Source: Cryptomeria japonica (Eukaryota; Streptophyta; Pinopsida; Cupressales; Cupressaceae). Taken from it: 64,000 nucleotides of DNA. Numbering within the stretch: the first letter of the stretch is position 1; every line of letters begins with the position of its first letter. A program made the position numbers and the translations under genes. Below are positions 34,801-47,744 of this stretch, piece after piece. The notes under the pieces are model-generated. The model saw nothing but the letters and a program-made list of their open reading frames with translations, did no database searches and was not told where the DNA came from. The stretch spans positions 171,328,361-171,392,360 of the forward strand of contig NC_081406.1 of NCBI RefSeq assembly GCF_030272615.1. Reading direction: 5' to 3'.

Positions 34801-36605
34801 ATCTAACAAAAACGCAGAATGGGGGAGCAAATTCTATTAATCTCACCGTGTAATGTTTCTTCAGGTCGTGAATCTGCTGAGGACACCAAAGACGATATGG
34901 AGATTGTCCACTTGCAATCTCTCTTCCCATATCTCTAAGCTGATCATGCATCCTTATTCTGTTTATCACGAACCCATCAGCAAATTCCTCCTCGACCACT
35001 TCCACAAGACACTTATTCAACAGTGTTTCTAATTCATAGAGACCGCTCCAACCCGATCCATCCCACACTGCAATACCCGTGCTTTTCTCTTCTTCAATGA
35101 GAAAACAAGCTACATCCAAGAAGATCTCTCTCTCTTCTTCATCGAGCGCATCATAGCTAACTTGTAATTTTTCTTTTATTTCACCGGGTAATATTCTTAA
35201 AATTTTATGTAATTGGGATTTCCAGTAATCTATGGACTTTCTGCCATATAACTGTGCCCCCGATACCTTCAGTGACAGAGGCAAACCATTGCAAGCCTTT
35301 AAGAACTCATCAACCAGAGTTTCGAATTCAGCGGGTGGCGAGGTTTGCAAGAAAGCGTGCCAGCAGAATAGTTCCTCGGCATGTAGCATGCTAAGTCCTG
35401 GCATTTTATAAATGCAGGAGAGACCCCGTGATATGAGGACGCCCAATTCCCTAGTTGTTACAATAACCATACTTTGGAATCCAAGGATGTCTTTATTTGG
35501 CAACAAAGCATTCAGCTGGTCGATATGATCCACGTCATCCAATACAATAAGCGCCCGATGAGAGCTCAAACGATTTGCAAGAATGACCTTGCCTTCATCT
35601 ACATGGTCGAATGGCGAATGATGGACACCGAGGTCAGCCAGAAGCTTCTTCTGCTTGTCAGGCAGAGCGTTTCTGGATGCTGCCTCTCGCACATCGAAAA
35701 CAAAGCTGCATCTTTCAAAGGAGGAAAAGTTCCTGTTGAAGAGCTCTTTCGCTAATGTGGTTTTACCACTGCCTCCCATGCCCACGATCCCCGTGATTTT
35801 TACTGTCTCTTCTCCTGCAACTGATTCGAAGCCTTGTACCAGCTCATCCAATCCAACAGGACGATCGGTTACCCACAATGGACCTTTCTTTTTCATAATT
35901 TTAATAGCACAATTCACAATATTCTTCAAAACTCTGGCCTCATCCCTAAACATTTTTAACCGAAAACATAAATTAAAACAGGACACACTACACTGCTTAT
36001 AATATCTATCGCTAAATTGGAAGCACTGGGTGAGATGTAACACTAGAGTATCAAAGAAAGAGAGAAAATAATACATACTCGTCATTGTTGACCAGGTAGC
36101 CGGATAGGAATGAACTATTGTGGAGAGCCCCTTTCCATTCATCAAGCTTTTCGGATTTGTATCTGCCCTTCTTTTCATACTCTGAGAATGCAGGGGCATA
36201 TTTTCCTTTTCCTTGACCAATCCATCTGAGATCAGAGGGATCAACATGATAAAAAATGGGAATGATTCTTTTACCAGTTTTGAGCATGAAAGATAGCTCA
36301 GCCAAACAAAATGGGAATTGGGCATAGTTGACAGAAAAAATGGCAATCTGAAGGGTGGCACTAGTTATGGCGTGTTGTATCTCTGCTGGAATACAATCAC
36401 CAGCCTCATCTAGAAAAACATGCAATCCCATGGAATGAAGTTTATCGTAGATGGTAGTGGCTAATGTGTATTTCATATCACTTCCACGATGATTAATAAA
36501 TATGTCCCAGGGCTCTGTAGATTTAGGTACAGAATAAGGTGCAACTTCATCAAAAGCGTTTTCTGGTTTTGTTTGGTTTTGCCTGGCCGTGGAGGAGGAA
36601 GCCAT
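31834..36605 (-). CDS. TIR-NBS-LRR (TNL) immune receptor with acidic C-terminal repeats, five exons
   Basis: Exons 36605-36079, 35945-34847, 34650-34357, 34253-32541 and 32448-31834 join through GT-AG introns of 133, 196, 103 and 92 bp into one open frame of 1415 residues. The start is the first in-frame ATG (MASSSTARQ). TIR (residues 33-165) has FINHRG and CLAEL, whose Glu103 matches the NADase glutamate. NB-ARC has a P-loop GMGGSGKTT (231-239), kinase-2 LIVLDDVD (308-315), a TTR block (339-341), GLPL (396-399) and MHD (508-510). A short linker exon follows, then LRRs (641-about 1200), then an Asp/Ser-rich acidic tail and a small C-terminal segment. TNLs sense pathogen effectors in the cytoplasm or nucleus and signal through TIR NAD cleavage. 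All key motifs are intact, so it is probably functional. The tail is the odd part; most TNLs lack it. The exon model is by eye. Confidence 0.9.
31980..32350 (-). repeat. Acidic Asp/Ser tandem repeats in the TNL C-terminus
   Basis: About 110 residues of imperfect units such as SDDSDVGEISDDSD and DDSKVDEITDD. The plus strand repeats TCATCTGAAATCTCGCC-type words at spacings that are multiples of three. Strongly negative, probably disordered, with many Ser-Asp/Glu contexts suited to casein-kinase-2-like phosphorylation (inference). The frame stays open throughout and continues into a non-acidic end (KRERVAEAFYQLLELLE). Confidence 0.88.
32955..34115 (-). repeat. 144-bp tandem LRR units within the TNL gene
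   Basis: Eight units of 48 residues (two 24-residue LRRs each), of the type FGNLTSLRNINLEYC...LPDSFSQLIHLEILDLSYC. The DNA landmark CTTGTTAAATT recurs at an exact 144-bp spacing (33028, 33172, 33316, 33460 and on to about 34036) without indels. Variable residues concentrate at the xxLxLxx positions that would face the ligand surface. Confidence 0.93.
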
Positions 36606-37817
36606 TTCAATTGAAATTAAAACTGAAACCAAACAAAGAAAGGAGGAGGAAAGAGGGGCCTTGATATCGGTTAACTGAAGATTTCAATGCAAAAAACCTA
36701 ATGACAAAACTTCGAGGAGGGCAGAGATAATGGGATCAAGGGTTTTTAAGAAACCACGTATTGATCAGCAGAAGTGTGAAGTTTACATGAAGAATGATGT
36801 CAACTCAGGACGGCAAATTCTCGTCTTGAATCCGATCACACTTTGTAAAATCAATAACGCTTATTAAAATATTGAATTAAAAAAAATTGAACGGAGTAAC
36901 CAATTTCTTGTGGAATTCACAAAGAAGTTTTAATTTATTTTCTCTTCAAAACATATATTATTATAATTTACGTTTATATAAGCTGTTTTTCATCCATGTG
37001 GAAGACAATCTAGATGAATCACACTTTTTAAAATCATTAACATATATTAAGTATTCAATTTATTTTTTTAAATAGAGGAATCAATATATGATGGAATTTA
37101 TGAAGTAGAGTTTTCACTTATCTTTTTGCCAAAAGACATAAGAATATAACCTATAACCTATGTCTATATATGAGTTATAGATGAGACTAAATTTAAAGGA
37201 ATCAAACTTGTGACTATCATCAATGTTTTCCAACTACTTGACTATACGGTCTATGAATTAGGATATCTAATAAAGTTATTAAATTTATATAAAATTTTGA
37301 AGTCTCTTTATAACGAAGAAATTGTAAATCATATCATTTTTTATTTTATTTTTTAAATTATTTTTATTAAAGTTTTTTAAATGTCATAATTGATTTATAA
37401 GTAATAGATTCTTTCATGAACTAGTTTATAATGGTATTACAATTTTATTTTATTTTTATTGATATCTACAATTCTATTTTAGCTCTTAGTTTTCTTATTC
37501 ATTATCCTAGATCAAAATTATAGATGTAGTTTTGATCTAGGCCACTTTGATGTCATTCTGCTTATAAATCACATGTTTCAATGGTCAAAAGGTCAAATAG
37601 CAATTTTACACCTCAATGCTACCAAAATGTGAGAAATAATCATTTTTCATTGACAAAGTTTATCTTAACCATTAAAGTAGGTGATGTTTAAGAGTAGACC
37701 TTACAAACTCATAAATTTGAACCCTAAACTTTTAAAATTCAAATTTCAAATTTGACCTTTATTAACCACTTCCCTAGTCATTATGAGTTGACTAGCATGT
37801 ATGTTTTTCTTAATTTG
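36606..37817. other. 5' flank of the TNL gene and AT-rich spacer
   Basis: Contains the presumed promoter of the TNL gene, but no TATA box or regulatory motif can be assigned with confidence. Beyond 36850 it is AT-rich with no coding signal. Confidence 0.5.
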
Positions 37818-40800
37818 AGCACTACATTATTTTATTTAAAGACATTCATTCACTTATTTAAATACATCAAGGATTATATGTAGAGATGAAATAAGGACAT
37901 TCTATAATATTTATGAGCATATCTACTAGAACTATCAAAGCACTACATTTACACACATCATCCTAGGCTCATTGTGTTAGACACAATGTACCACTAAGAG
38001 GGGGGTGAATCAATGGTTTGCAAACTTTTCCCTTTATCTATCTTATGTGTGTATACCGGTTATTAGATCTAACAGAAAGAAGACTTGCCGGTTTGATGGG
38101 AGACTATCACAAATGCAATCACACATGAAAGGGACATCACATAACACCAGCATATATGAGGAAAACCCAAGATGGGAAAAACCATGGTGAGAAATGCTGT
38201 TGAAGTCTACTGCTCCAATCCAACCTCACAATGGAAATCTAATTACAATATTTAGGGCACCAATCCAAGGAGCACCAACCCCTGATTTAGTACACCAACT
38301 CCTTCACCAAGCTCCAACTCAGTGATTACAAAATCATATTTTTGATACCAAAGTTATCTTCTTGTTATAAAGAACTTTGTAACTCTCAAGTATGTCTCTC
38401 CATCAGTTCTCCTCTCTACAAAACTCTACCAGTTCTCTATTCACCTTTTTCTTTACAGCAACCTTATATCTTGCTACAACCCACTCTCTACTGCACCTCA
38501 CTCTCTGTTGCATCCTTGTCGATTTAGCCTCTTCTCCTTCTCTATCGGTTCTTCTCTCTGTCGATTCTACTCTCTATCGGTTCTCTCTTCTCTCAACTAC
38601 ACTTCTGCTCTCCACTGATACTAGATGTTGTCGGTTCTTTGCTTGCCTTCTCTGTAATCTTCTACAACTCTTCACTGTCGGTTTGGTCGCTGTCGGTTCA
38701 CTCCTTTGTCAGACTCAATGGTTGACTATCAGTAGCCTCACTGATGTCAATTGAACTCTTCAACTTGATTCATTCTCACACAGTCGCTCATCTAATACTC
38801 GTTGAGCACTTGACTGATTTCTCTTCTTCAGCAGCAACACTCTTTCATTTAACGATAGCCTTCATCGATTTTGGCTTTCTTATTTATAAACTGGTTTTCC
38901 TGTCAAAAACCAATTCAAACATCAAGCAGTTAGGGTTTCCTCATCAACCTTGAGGAAAACCAAATCCAATCCAATCTCATCAGATATGATCACCTTGATT
39001 GATGAACTGCAACGCATCAATCAACCCCGCTATTGTCATGCCTTCCAGATCATGCCTTCTATATTTAGCAACCTGCATTTAACCTATCAGCTGATTTCTT
39101 GGTCGATCACCAAGAATGGTTTTGCGATTCCCTTCACCTACCTCGATATTCTCAAACAGTTTATTCTGGATCTCTATTATCTATTTGACCTTGAGCCGCA
39201 AACCCCTGCAACACTTCCATGAATCACACAGTCAACATAAATGTCGACCTACCACCATCTACCTCATGGGTAGACACTTCACCAACTCACCATGTCGACA
39301 TGTGCATGCATGCCAATTCACCTCCACGTGGCCCATATGTCAGCATCCACCTTTGTTGGATCATCTGTGTTAGTATGGATGGGATCACCGACCAACTCCA
39401 TTATCAGGTTCTTCTGTCGGTTCTTTAACCCTGCTGGTATCTTACACTTTACCGATTACCTAACATTCCTACACTTTACTGCTCTGTCGGTGGGACACCT
39501 TAACCGGTCACTAGACATGCCTATCCATAGCATGTTCATCTTCATTAGGTGGGAGTACATCACTTAGCCTCTTTGATCTCTTACGGGTTCTCATACTTAC
39601 TAGTAGGCACCCTTGATGATACCATGTCATCAACCTTCAGCTATTTACTTCTGAGGCATCTACATACTGGTTGTACTCTCTATCTATAGCTGCTTAGCAT
39701 TTCCTACTTCTTCATCAGCCTAGACATCATCTCAACTGGTTTGTCAAGGTGACAAACCCATCATTTATTTACACTTCTTTTTCTCTCGCGATGGCACAAC
39801 ATGCCAACTATTTATGAACCAGTGCACATTTCTAACTTCATGCACCCGAGGCATTCTTTTTCTTCACGGGTAGATCCGGTGTGAGCCTTCAAACACTTGT
39901 CTTTGACTCTTCTGTCTTATCTCACAGAACTAAGGTGCACACTTTGCATAATAGGAGATAAGCTCCACTTACCAGTGGGAGTGGATCCTTGTCATTTGCA
40001 TCCTACAATGCACCAATGTTGCTTCTCTATTTGAGCAGCATATCTTCAAAAAGGCACCTGTGATCTAGTTGGGGCACATTCACTATCAGTCATCTCTTCA
40101 AATGGTGACTGCATCTTTATCCGATGGGAGTCTTGTAGTTTGACATCCACACAGTGAATCGGTGACCTATACATCCTTCTCCTCCAGTGTTGATGTGATT
40201 TAGATAACATTCCTCCTCTTCATCACAATCAACCGACCATCATCTTTCTCTCTTACAGATGTCATCATTTACTAGTTGTTATATCATACCGGTCATTGTC
40301 CATATCTTCCACACAAGTCAAACACTAAACTTTTACACCAGTGACTCCAATGGTCATCGCACTGAATGACATTCTCTCTCATACTAGTGATCTGCAATAC
40401 AAGGTGACATCAAGGACATCACCACTGGTATGCATCAATGACAGTGTTGCACATACATCTCCTATGTCAGTACCTATCCTATACCGGTTGACATCAATGA
40501 CAACGTAATGCCAACACATTGAATGTACAATATTATATTTAACGATATTCATTCACTTATTTAAATACATCAAGGATTGTATGTGGAAATGAAATAAGGA
40601 CATTCTATAACATTTATGAGAGATTTCTACTAGCACTATCAAATCACTGCATTAACACACATCATCCTATGTTCATTGAATGTACATTATTGTATTTAGA
40701 GACATTCATTCACTTATTTAAATACATCAAGGATTATATGTGGAGATAAAATTAGGATATTCTATAACATTTATGAGATATTTATAATAGCTCACTATCA

Positions 40801-40845
40801 AAGCAGTATATTAACACACATCATCCTAGGGTTATTATATGTGTG
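37818..40845 (+). repeat. 157-bp tandem repeat (three copies) split by a solo LTR
   Basis: The word ATTCATTCACTTATTTAAAT occurs at 37844, 40547 and 40704. Copies 2 and 3 are 157 bp apart. Removing the insert 37975-40516 plus one target duplication restores a spacing of about 156 bp between copies 1 and 2. Each unit includes CACACATCATCCTA near its end. Confidence 0.88.
37975..40516 (-). mobile_element. Solo LTR, 2.5 kb, TSD CATTG
   Basis: Starts TGTTAGACACAATGTACC and ends GTAATGCCAACA, with CATTG directly repeated at 37970-37974 and 40517-40521. No primer site, polypurine tract or internal region, so it is a single LTR left after LTR-LTR recombination. Read on the minus strand it begins TGTTGGCAT..GTCATTGATG and ends GATTCACCCCCC..CTAACA. 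That is the same pattern as the LTRs of the element at 4947-11173 (TGTTGGCAT..GTCATTGATGG; GATTCACCCCCC), so minus orientation and a related family are likely. Open frames inside are Ser/Thr/Leu-rich chance frames. Confidence 0.88.
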
Positions 40846-43064
40846 CCTACTATCTTCGCTATTGGTTCATTGTTATTCAATTAGATATTATTTAGATTCC
40901 TACATAAGCATCCTAATTAATAAAAATAAACTTTACAGTCATGTAAGTGAACTTAAACAATAGTTTTCACAATCTATTTTTTCATCTATGTGAGCCCACT
41001 TCTTCATCTCATGATCAAATTCTATTTTGATAGAGTTATTTTTCTTATGAAATTCATACTTATGCTATTATACTTTATTATGATTGGAGACTATGTTGAT
41101 CTATATGTATAAAACTCTCTATCTTGATGATGATTTAGTTAATTAATGATAATGGACTTGTTTGCATTATCTATATTAGATTTTACACTTTATTTTATCC
41201 TTTTGTTCAGGATTTTTTTTTTTAAATGGACTTAATTGTGTAATGGTGAATGTCAATGTATTTTGTTAAATGTCATGTGTCTATGTGAATATGTGTTCAA
41301 ATTATTATTTGCAAGATAGAATAAACTTCTTTATTGAATTATATTCAATCATGGTCATGTTGTTTAATTATGATGTATTTAAGTTTTATATTTTGAATTA
41401 TTTGCAAGTGTTTTCTCAAATATTATCTTAGATATATTGATGTTTAAGTGCAGTTGTGTAGACTAATTATTTATGACTAATAAAAAATTGTGAAGAGACT
41501 CAAAAAAACTTGTTGTGAATCTGTGGTATACATAGGCCTTATTTTAAGATCAGGTTAAGCTCTTCTTGTTTAAATGTGTTATTTTTAAATTTATGTTGAT
41601 TATTACTATTGTTCAAATTTTATTTATAATATTTTAAAGAGATTAGTGAGTCCCTTTTGTTTTGGATTAAGTCAAAAACAGGTTTTGAAGGGGCCTTGAA
41701 ACCCTTTACAAAATGGATTCTAAAAGATTTAGAATCAAAGCAAAAAAAGTATCCAAAACAAGACAGGCTCTGAAGTATAGAACATTACAAATAGCAGCCA
41801 AAAAGATAGCAAAATCCCAGACGAGCAGCAAAAAGCCAGTAGAAAGACCGAACACACAAACAAACAGAACCATCAGACCAGCTACATGAGGCTCTTGAGG
41901 GTTTTAGGAACCTCAGCTTCTAGGCTCTTGAGTCCCCTTCATTATGGACCTTGGAAAGAGTTAAATTGTGTGTGTTAGTTATTCGATTAGTTTTACATAA
42001 TTTTGTATGAACTTATGTGGTTTTATATTATGAAACTTAGTTTATTGAGGTCTCCTAAAATAGGTGTGAACTTGCATTACAAGTTTTTTTGTTGGAAGTG
42101 AACAAAATTTAGTTAGCATGATTGTAAAAAAACCATTTGTAGATTTGTTGAAGTTAAATAAAAAGGTTTTTTTCTGTTAATGGAGATCATCTTTTCTGTG
42201 AAATATCTTTATGAAGCTAAAAAGTTATGATAAAACCTTCATTGCAAAAATGTGAAATATTTTTCCTATACCCCTCTTTTAATATTTTAAATCTTGATAA
42301 TAAAAAAAAATAGTATTCTATTGGAAAATGCTACATTAATGGATGGTTTTTATTTTTAGTTTAGATCAATAAACTATCATAGATGGTTTAGTTTTGGAAT
42401 GATTAGTCAATTTTGAAATTGTATAAGCCTTTTTAAAAGGTTGTGCTTTGAATCAATGAACATCAAGTTTAAATTTGCTTCTATTATTTGGTATCAAAGT
42501 AGAATTCATGGCATTTGATTTGTAGGGTGTAAGGATGAGAGCATTGAAGGCATTCTTCTATTGGGTTAGATTTTGGCACAACAAGAAAGATCTTTCATAA
42601 ACTAATCTGACTTGTTTCCCTCTATGTGTAATCAATACAGGAAATAGATAGCGAATTATGAAAAACGTGTGTAGAATGGAATTGTTCAAATTATTTTGTA
42701 ACTTTCAAGAAAATGCACTTCATAGATTGAAGCAGATGTTGGAGGGAGATTGGTTTAGTTCATGGGAAATGCACTTGTATGAGTCTTAGACACTTACTGG
42801 TGAAGCGTAGAAGAACCAAACCAACCGTAGAATTTTCATGCGAACATATGATGAAAGGAATCAAGTGGTAAATGTGTGGTGAATGGGTGTAGAGTTACTC
42901 ACCAAGAATTGAGGATCTGACGGAGTAATAAGATTTCAAAATGGAAAAAATGGTTGAGTTGCTAAGTTTGAAGGGTACAATTTTCATACATGGTAAACAA
43001 AGATATAATTATTTATGACATATTGTGAGTAGAATTGCTTAAAAAAACTGTAAGGTGTAGATGA
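40846..43064. other. Spacer with decayed element traces
   Basis: No gene supported. It holds a possible LINE tail (41651-41940) and an isolated primer-site-like TGGTATCAAAG at 42489-42499 followed by an ATG, which suggests an old plus-strand LTR element whose LTRs can no longer be delimited. Confidence 0.45.
41651..41940 (-). mobile_element. Possible LINE 3' tail fragment
   Basis: On the minus strand this ends GGGTTTCAAGG..CCTTCAAAACCTGTTTTTG..AAAACAAAA. It resembles the 3' end of the LINE at 16599-18780 (GGGTTTCGGGTCCCTGTAAA, then ACCTG). Flanking GAGTCCCTTT (about 41648) and GAGTCCCCTT (about 41930) could be a target duplication. Short and diverged. Confidence 0.4.
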
Positions 43065-43813
43065 TGTTGGAATCTGAAGTCAATTAGGACTTTGCTTCCA
43101 TATGTGTCATACAAGTTATCTTCAATTAGGACTTTGCTCCCGTATGTTTCATACATGTAGATATGTGAATCGTACTTACTATATTTAGTAAGTTGTCTCT
43201 AACTAGGACACTACAACTCAGTTGTGTTGACTTAGTAAATTTTAAAGCAATTCATAGTACAATCATGTTGGACTCTATATGTGTCAACCTTGTACATGAT
43301 TGAGTGCCACATATAGGCTTATTCAATCATTTGACTATAGTGGTCGCATTGGAAGGGTTAGAGGTGGAAAATTTGAGAACTTAATTATAGCTTTAAGTTT
43401 CTCAATTTTGTATATATATAGAGTAGCTCTTACTCTTTTAGAAAAAGGCCAGAATGGTTTTGAGATTGTATTATAACTATTCTTGTTGTTGAATAATACA
43501 ATGACTCTCTAGTTTTGCAATGTGGGGTTTTTTACCCGAAAGAGTTTTCCCCATGGTAAATTTGTGTTCTATTCTTATGTCTTTTATTTTATTTTATGAT
43601 TCTGTGTTGTTAAATGTAAATGTATGCATGTTGCTGAAATTAAAATTTGATCTTGCAAGATCTTTAATTGCAATCACTTTCCTCTAAAGGTTAATGTGGG
43701 ATATAAAATGTTCCCAATTCCTCTTTATGGTATAGTAATATTTGTTTATTTTGGATGTTGGATGCACATACTGATCTCAGATGGCTTTTCTAGGATGCCC
43801 TATTTTCCCAACA
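43065..43813 (+). repeat. 5' LTR of LARD-like element
   Basis: 749 bp, ends CCCAACA two bases before the primer site. It contains a short internal repeat of CAATTAGGACTTTGCT (43081 and 43124 regions). Confidence 0.93.
43410..43423 (+). promoter_or_regulatory. Candidate TATA box in LTR
   Basis: GTATATATATAGAG about 345 bp into the LTR; the 3' LTR has an expanded version at 47332-47348. Plausible core promoter of the element. Confidence 0.5.
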
Positions 43814-46800
43814 ATTGGTATCAGAGCATTGGTTCCAATATTTGCAAATTGCTTACATGTACATAATGTGAGTTGCATGCACTTGCATGTGTATTGCATG
43901 TACTTGCATGGACTCACATGTTGCTTGCATGTGAAGATCCTTGGTGTTTTAGGTTTTGGGTATTCCTTATGTAAATATTTCTTAGCCTAGAAAGCTTCAA
44001 GGGATATGAAGGAATCAACTGGAGACAACACGTATTCTGAAGGATCTTGAAGAGAGAGAAATGGAGTTGGTCACATTGAAATGATGTTGACCTGAAGCTC
44101 CAATGTGACATCTGAATAATTCGTGTTGCTTGGGTTGTCTCAAACACAATGGTTTTGCAGGTTTTACATGGTCAAGAAAAACTTATGGTTTCATGGAGCT
44201 GCATAGGAGAGCTATTTTATAGACCCTATTTCCTTTGGGGTGTTACTGGATGAGATAGGTGCATTTTTGCATGCATTCTTTGTGCATGGTGAGAGGAGGT
44301 GAGATACTTTATCTGCATGCGAGTGTTGGTACATGATTATTCACTTAATATTTCTATGGTGATGCTTGGTGGATATCTAAACTATGTTGTTCAATATGCA
44401 CATGATTGGAAAATCATATATGTGCTTGATTCGGTGCTTGAGTCATGTTGTCTACATAATTATTCTCTTTTAGATCTCAGTTTACATGTCGCTAATGTGA
44501 TAATAATTTTGCATGTTTCAATGATTAGATCTACGAGTTGTACAATATTGTGGGTTGTCTTTGCCTACATATTTGTTCTGGGAAAACTCGGATGTGGACT
44601 GTCTACCTCCATGTGGTTTGATCCAATGTTTATGCAGACTTGTTAGCTAGCCTTGCTTGTGGTCACTTGTGCATTGGTGTGATTGTTTTGAGGTAAGAGG
44701 ATGGATGACAAGTGAGTGTCTGGATAGTCAGTTATGAGGTCTTGTAGCATGGTGTATTTCCTTGGTTTGGAGATGTTGGTTTCACTCGGTTTGATTAGCA
44801 TTACACTTGAGTGTGTGTGGACCTGGATGATTTTTCAGATTTGGGAGATTGTATGTCATGTGCTTGGAGAGCTCAGTATCATGATTCAGTAGGAGCTTTA
44901 GAAGTGATTGTCTATTCATCACTTGGTGATGGATGATCTTCTTTAGTGATGTAGATGTTTTGGAGGGACTCTTAGATCTTGTTGTTGTAGAAAGGTTCCT
45001 TCACCTTTGCATGTACACTATTTGAGGATGTGTAACATCTTGCAGCCATCAAGGGCTTTTAAAGTCTTTGGTGTGAGGTGTTGGTGGTGATTGATAGGTG
45101 AAGTTGGTTTAGAGTATGTTGGTGTTATGTCATGGTATAATCTTGATTGCACATTAGATTTTGGTATGATACATTTCTATTGAGACTATAGTATGTTCAC
45201 TTGGAGTATGTGATCTCCTAGGAGATGGTAAGATCGTGATGCCATGATGGGTTCCTGATTTGATTGATTGGAGCTTTGAAAATGGTTTGGTGAGTTTTCT
45301 TTGTATTGGGTAAATTGGTCATATGTCTAAGAGCTTCATGGGAGTATAGAGATGCATTTGGATTTTGGCATGGATTGATCATTTGCTAGTACTCATGGAT
45401 ATTTGGAGACTTAGGTGAGGTTGTGGTTCTCTTGAGGTGAGAGAAATGTGCTGAGATGGTTTCTCTTGATGAGATTTCAGTTGGAAGTCTGAGGAGACTA
45501 TACCTTGGTTGCACGTGAGTTCAATAGAGATATATGGGGAAATTCTTCTTGGATGAATCATGATGACTTGGAAATATTGGTGGAGAATTCTCATTCCTCG
45601 TTCTTGGTCTACTCAGTGGTTTGATACTTGAGAGGTATGCCCATTATTTCTCTCAAGTGTTTTATGATTTTCTTTCAAATGTATGGATCTTGAGCTACAA
45701 TCAAAAATTTTTGGAGGATTCATTGTGAGAGATGGATAGCACGGTTATCTCCTTGGAATGTCTTTTATATAATGGTCATAGGGGATGGTTGTGGGTTGAT
45801 TTTCTAAATGGGAAATGAAGTAGTTTGGTCTTCTTAGAGAGGCTTATATCCATGTAGATACATGATGTATATGTTATGTTTAATCTCTTGAGATTGAATG
45901 GGTTTGGATGTTGTTATGGATTTTCACTTAGGGATGTGAAGGAGATCTTACTTGGAAAAGATGACATTTAAAGGTGTTTGTGGAAGGACATGCTACATGT
46001 TTATAGCTTGCAGTTTCTCTCTTTAGTCTTAATGGTTTTCCAAGAGGTTCAAATTCACTTGGCATTGGATGTGAGGTTATGTATGGAGCTGCAATGATCA
46101 CTAGTTTCTGGTCATATGTTGTTAGTTAGGTGATGACATGAAGGTTCATGTATCTCTTTCTTCTGTCAAATGTGGAGAACGTAGGAGAGGTATGAAGACT
46201 TGTTGAGAGAAATGTTTCTTGCAGCAGTTTTTTTTGGAGATTTGAATATCTTTGTGGATAGTCCTTGGTACTACATCATTACACTTTCTATGTGTTGTGA
46301 TTGGTAGACTCGCTATGCCTTTGATACTTTTAGATTTAACATTACCCATGTGGTGGGAGTTCCTGAATGTGTTTGGTCCTCATTGACTGGTTTGCGCATG
46401 GAGCTTGAGGTTGTGATTTATTGGGTTGGTTATGTCAGTGGCATGAGTTTACTAATGGTGTATACCTTCTAGGTATGGGTGATTGGATGGATTAGCACTT
46501 ATTGTGGGTGTTATTTTTAGTTGTGTTGGTTTATCAGTTAGATGGGAGCAGTCAGATTGATTGTTGTTCTAATTGGTATTTTATATTATTTTCTAAAGGA
46601 TTAATTCATAGTTGTGTTCTGGTTATGGGATTTGAATTTGATATTGTTGATTCTTTTGTATAATCTCATGAGAACAATGGAGTGGTGGTAGTATCCTGTA
46701 GCCTTTGATATCACTAGGATCTTATGCTTGTGTTTTTTGGACTGGTACATTTTTACCTTGGCATGTTCATTTTCTTCCATAGGTGGCATGTTGGAGGATG

Positions 46801-46985
46801 GCAGGGATTGTTGTCTGAGAGGGTGGACATCTTGGATGTTGTTTTGAATATGTCTTGATGGAGCATGAGACCATGTTTTGAATCTATGTGGTTTCATGGA
46901 TGGTAGTTTTGATAGGCGGCATTGGCAATGGTCTTTCAGTAGAGGGATTATTCATGAGTTTGAAATTTAACTTCAAGTGGGAGAA

Positions 46986-47739
46986 TGTTGGAAGGTGAAG
47001 TCAATTAGGACTTTGCTTCCATATGTATCATACAAGTTATCTTCAATTAGGACTCTGCTCATGTATGTATCATACATGTAGTTGTGTGAGTCCTACTTAT
47101 TATATTTAGTAAGTTGTCTCCAACTAGGACTCTGCAACTCGATTGTGTTAACTTAGTAAATTATTAAGTGATTCATAGTAGAATGATGTTGGACTATATA
47201 TGTGTCAACCTTGTAGATGATTGAGTGCCATGTCTAGTCTTAGTCAATAATATGACTATAGTGGTGGCACAGGGAAGGGTTAGAGGTGGTAGATTTGAGA
47301 ACTTAATTATAGCATTAAGTTTCTCGATTTTGTATATATATATATAGAGTAGCTCTTCCTCCTTTGAAAAAAGGCTACAACATTTTTGAGATTGTATTGT
47401 AACTATTTTTGTTGTTGAATAATACAATGACTCTCTAATTTTAGAGTGTGGGGTTTTTTACCCAAAAGGGTTTTCCCCACGGTAAATTGGTGTTCTATTC
47501 TTCTTTCTTTTGTTTTGTTTTATGATTCTATGTTGTTGAATCTTAATGTATGCATGTTGTTGAAATTATGGTTTGATATCACAAGATATTCAATTGCAAT
47601 CACTTTCCTCTAAGGGTTAATGTGGGAAATAAATTGTGCCTAATTCCACTTTATTTCATAGTAATTTCCATTTATGTTGGATGTTGGATGCGCATACTAA
47701 TCTCAAATGGCTTTTCTAGGATTCCCGATTTTCCCAATA
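46986..47739 (+). repeat. 3' LTR of LARD-like element
   Basis: 754 bp partner of 43065-43813; terminal CA is mutated to TA. Confidence 0.93.
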
Positions 47740-47744
47740 GATGA

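Larger units (their letters stand above)
43065..47739 (+). mobile_element. Non-coding LTR retrotransposon (LARD-like), TSD GATGA
   Basis: LTRs 43065-43813 (749 bp) and 46986-47739 (754 bp) start TGTTGGAA and end TTCCCAACA or TTCCCAATA. The target duplication GATGA lies at 43060-43064 and 47740-47744. Primer site TGGTATCAGAGC at 43816-43827; purine run AAGTGGGAGAA just before the second LTR. The 3.2-kb interior is GT-rich and has no gag or pol motifs in any frame, so the element depended on proteins from elsewhere. Confidence 0.94.

Noticed and set aside
35474-36002. Plus-strand frames of 93 and 115 codons
   Set aside because: Antisense shadows of the NB-ARC exon of the TNL gene.
38005-39567. 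Several overlapping open frames of 60-120 codons on the plus strand
   Set aside because: They lie wholly inside the solo LTR (37975-40516), are Ser/Thr/Leu-rich in all three frames and have no domain; low stop density in C/T-rich DNA explains them.
42489-42499. Primer-binding site TGGTATCAAAG suggesting another LTR element
   Set aside because: No LTR pair, polypurine tract or target duplication could be delimited around it; mentioned only as a trace.
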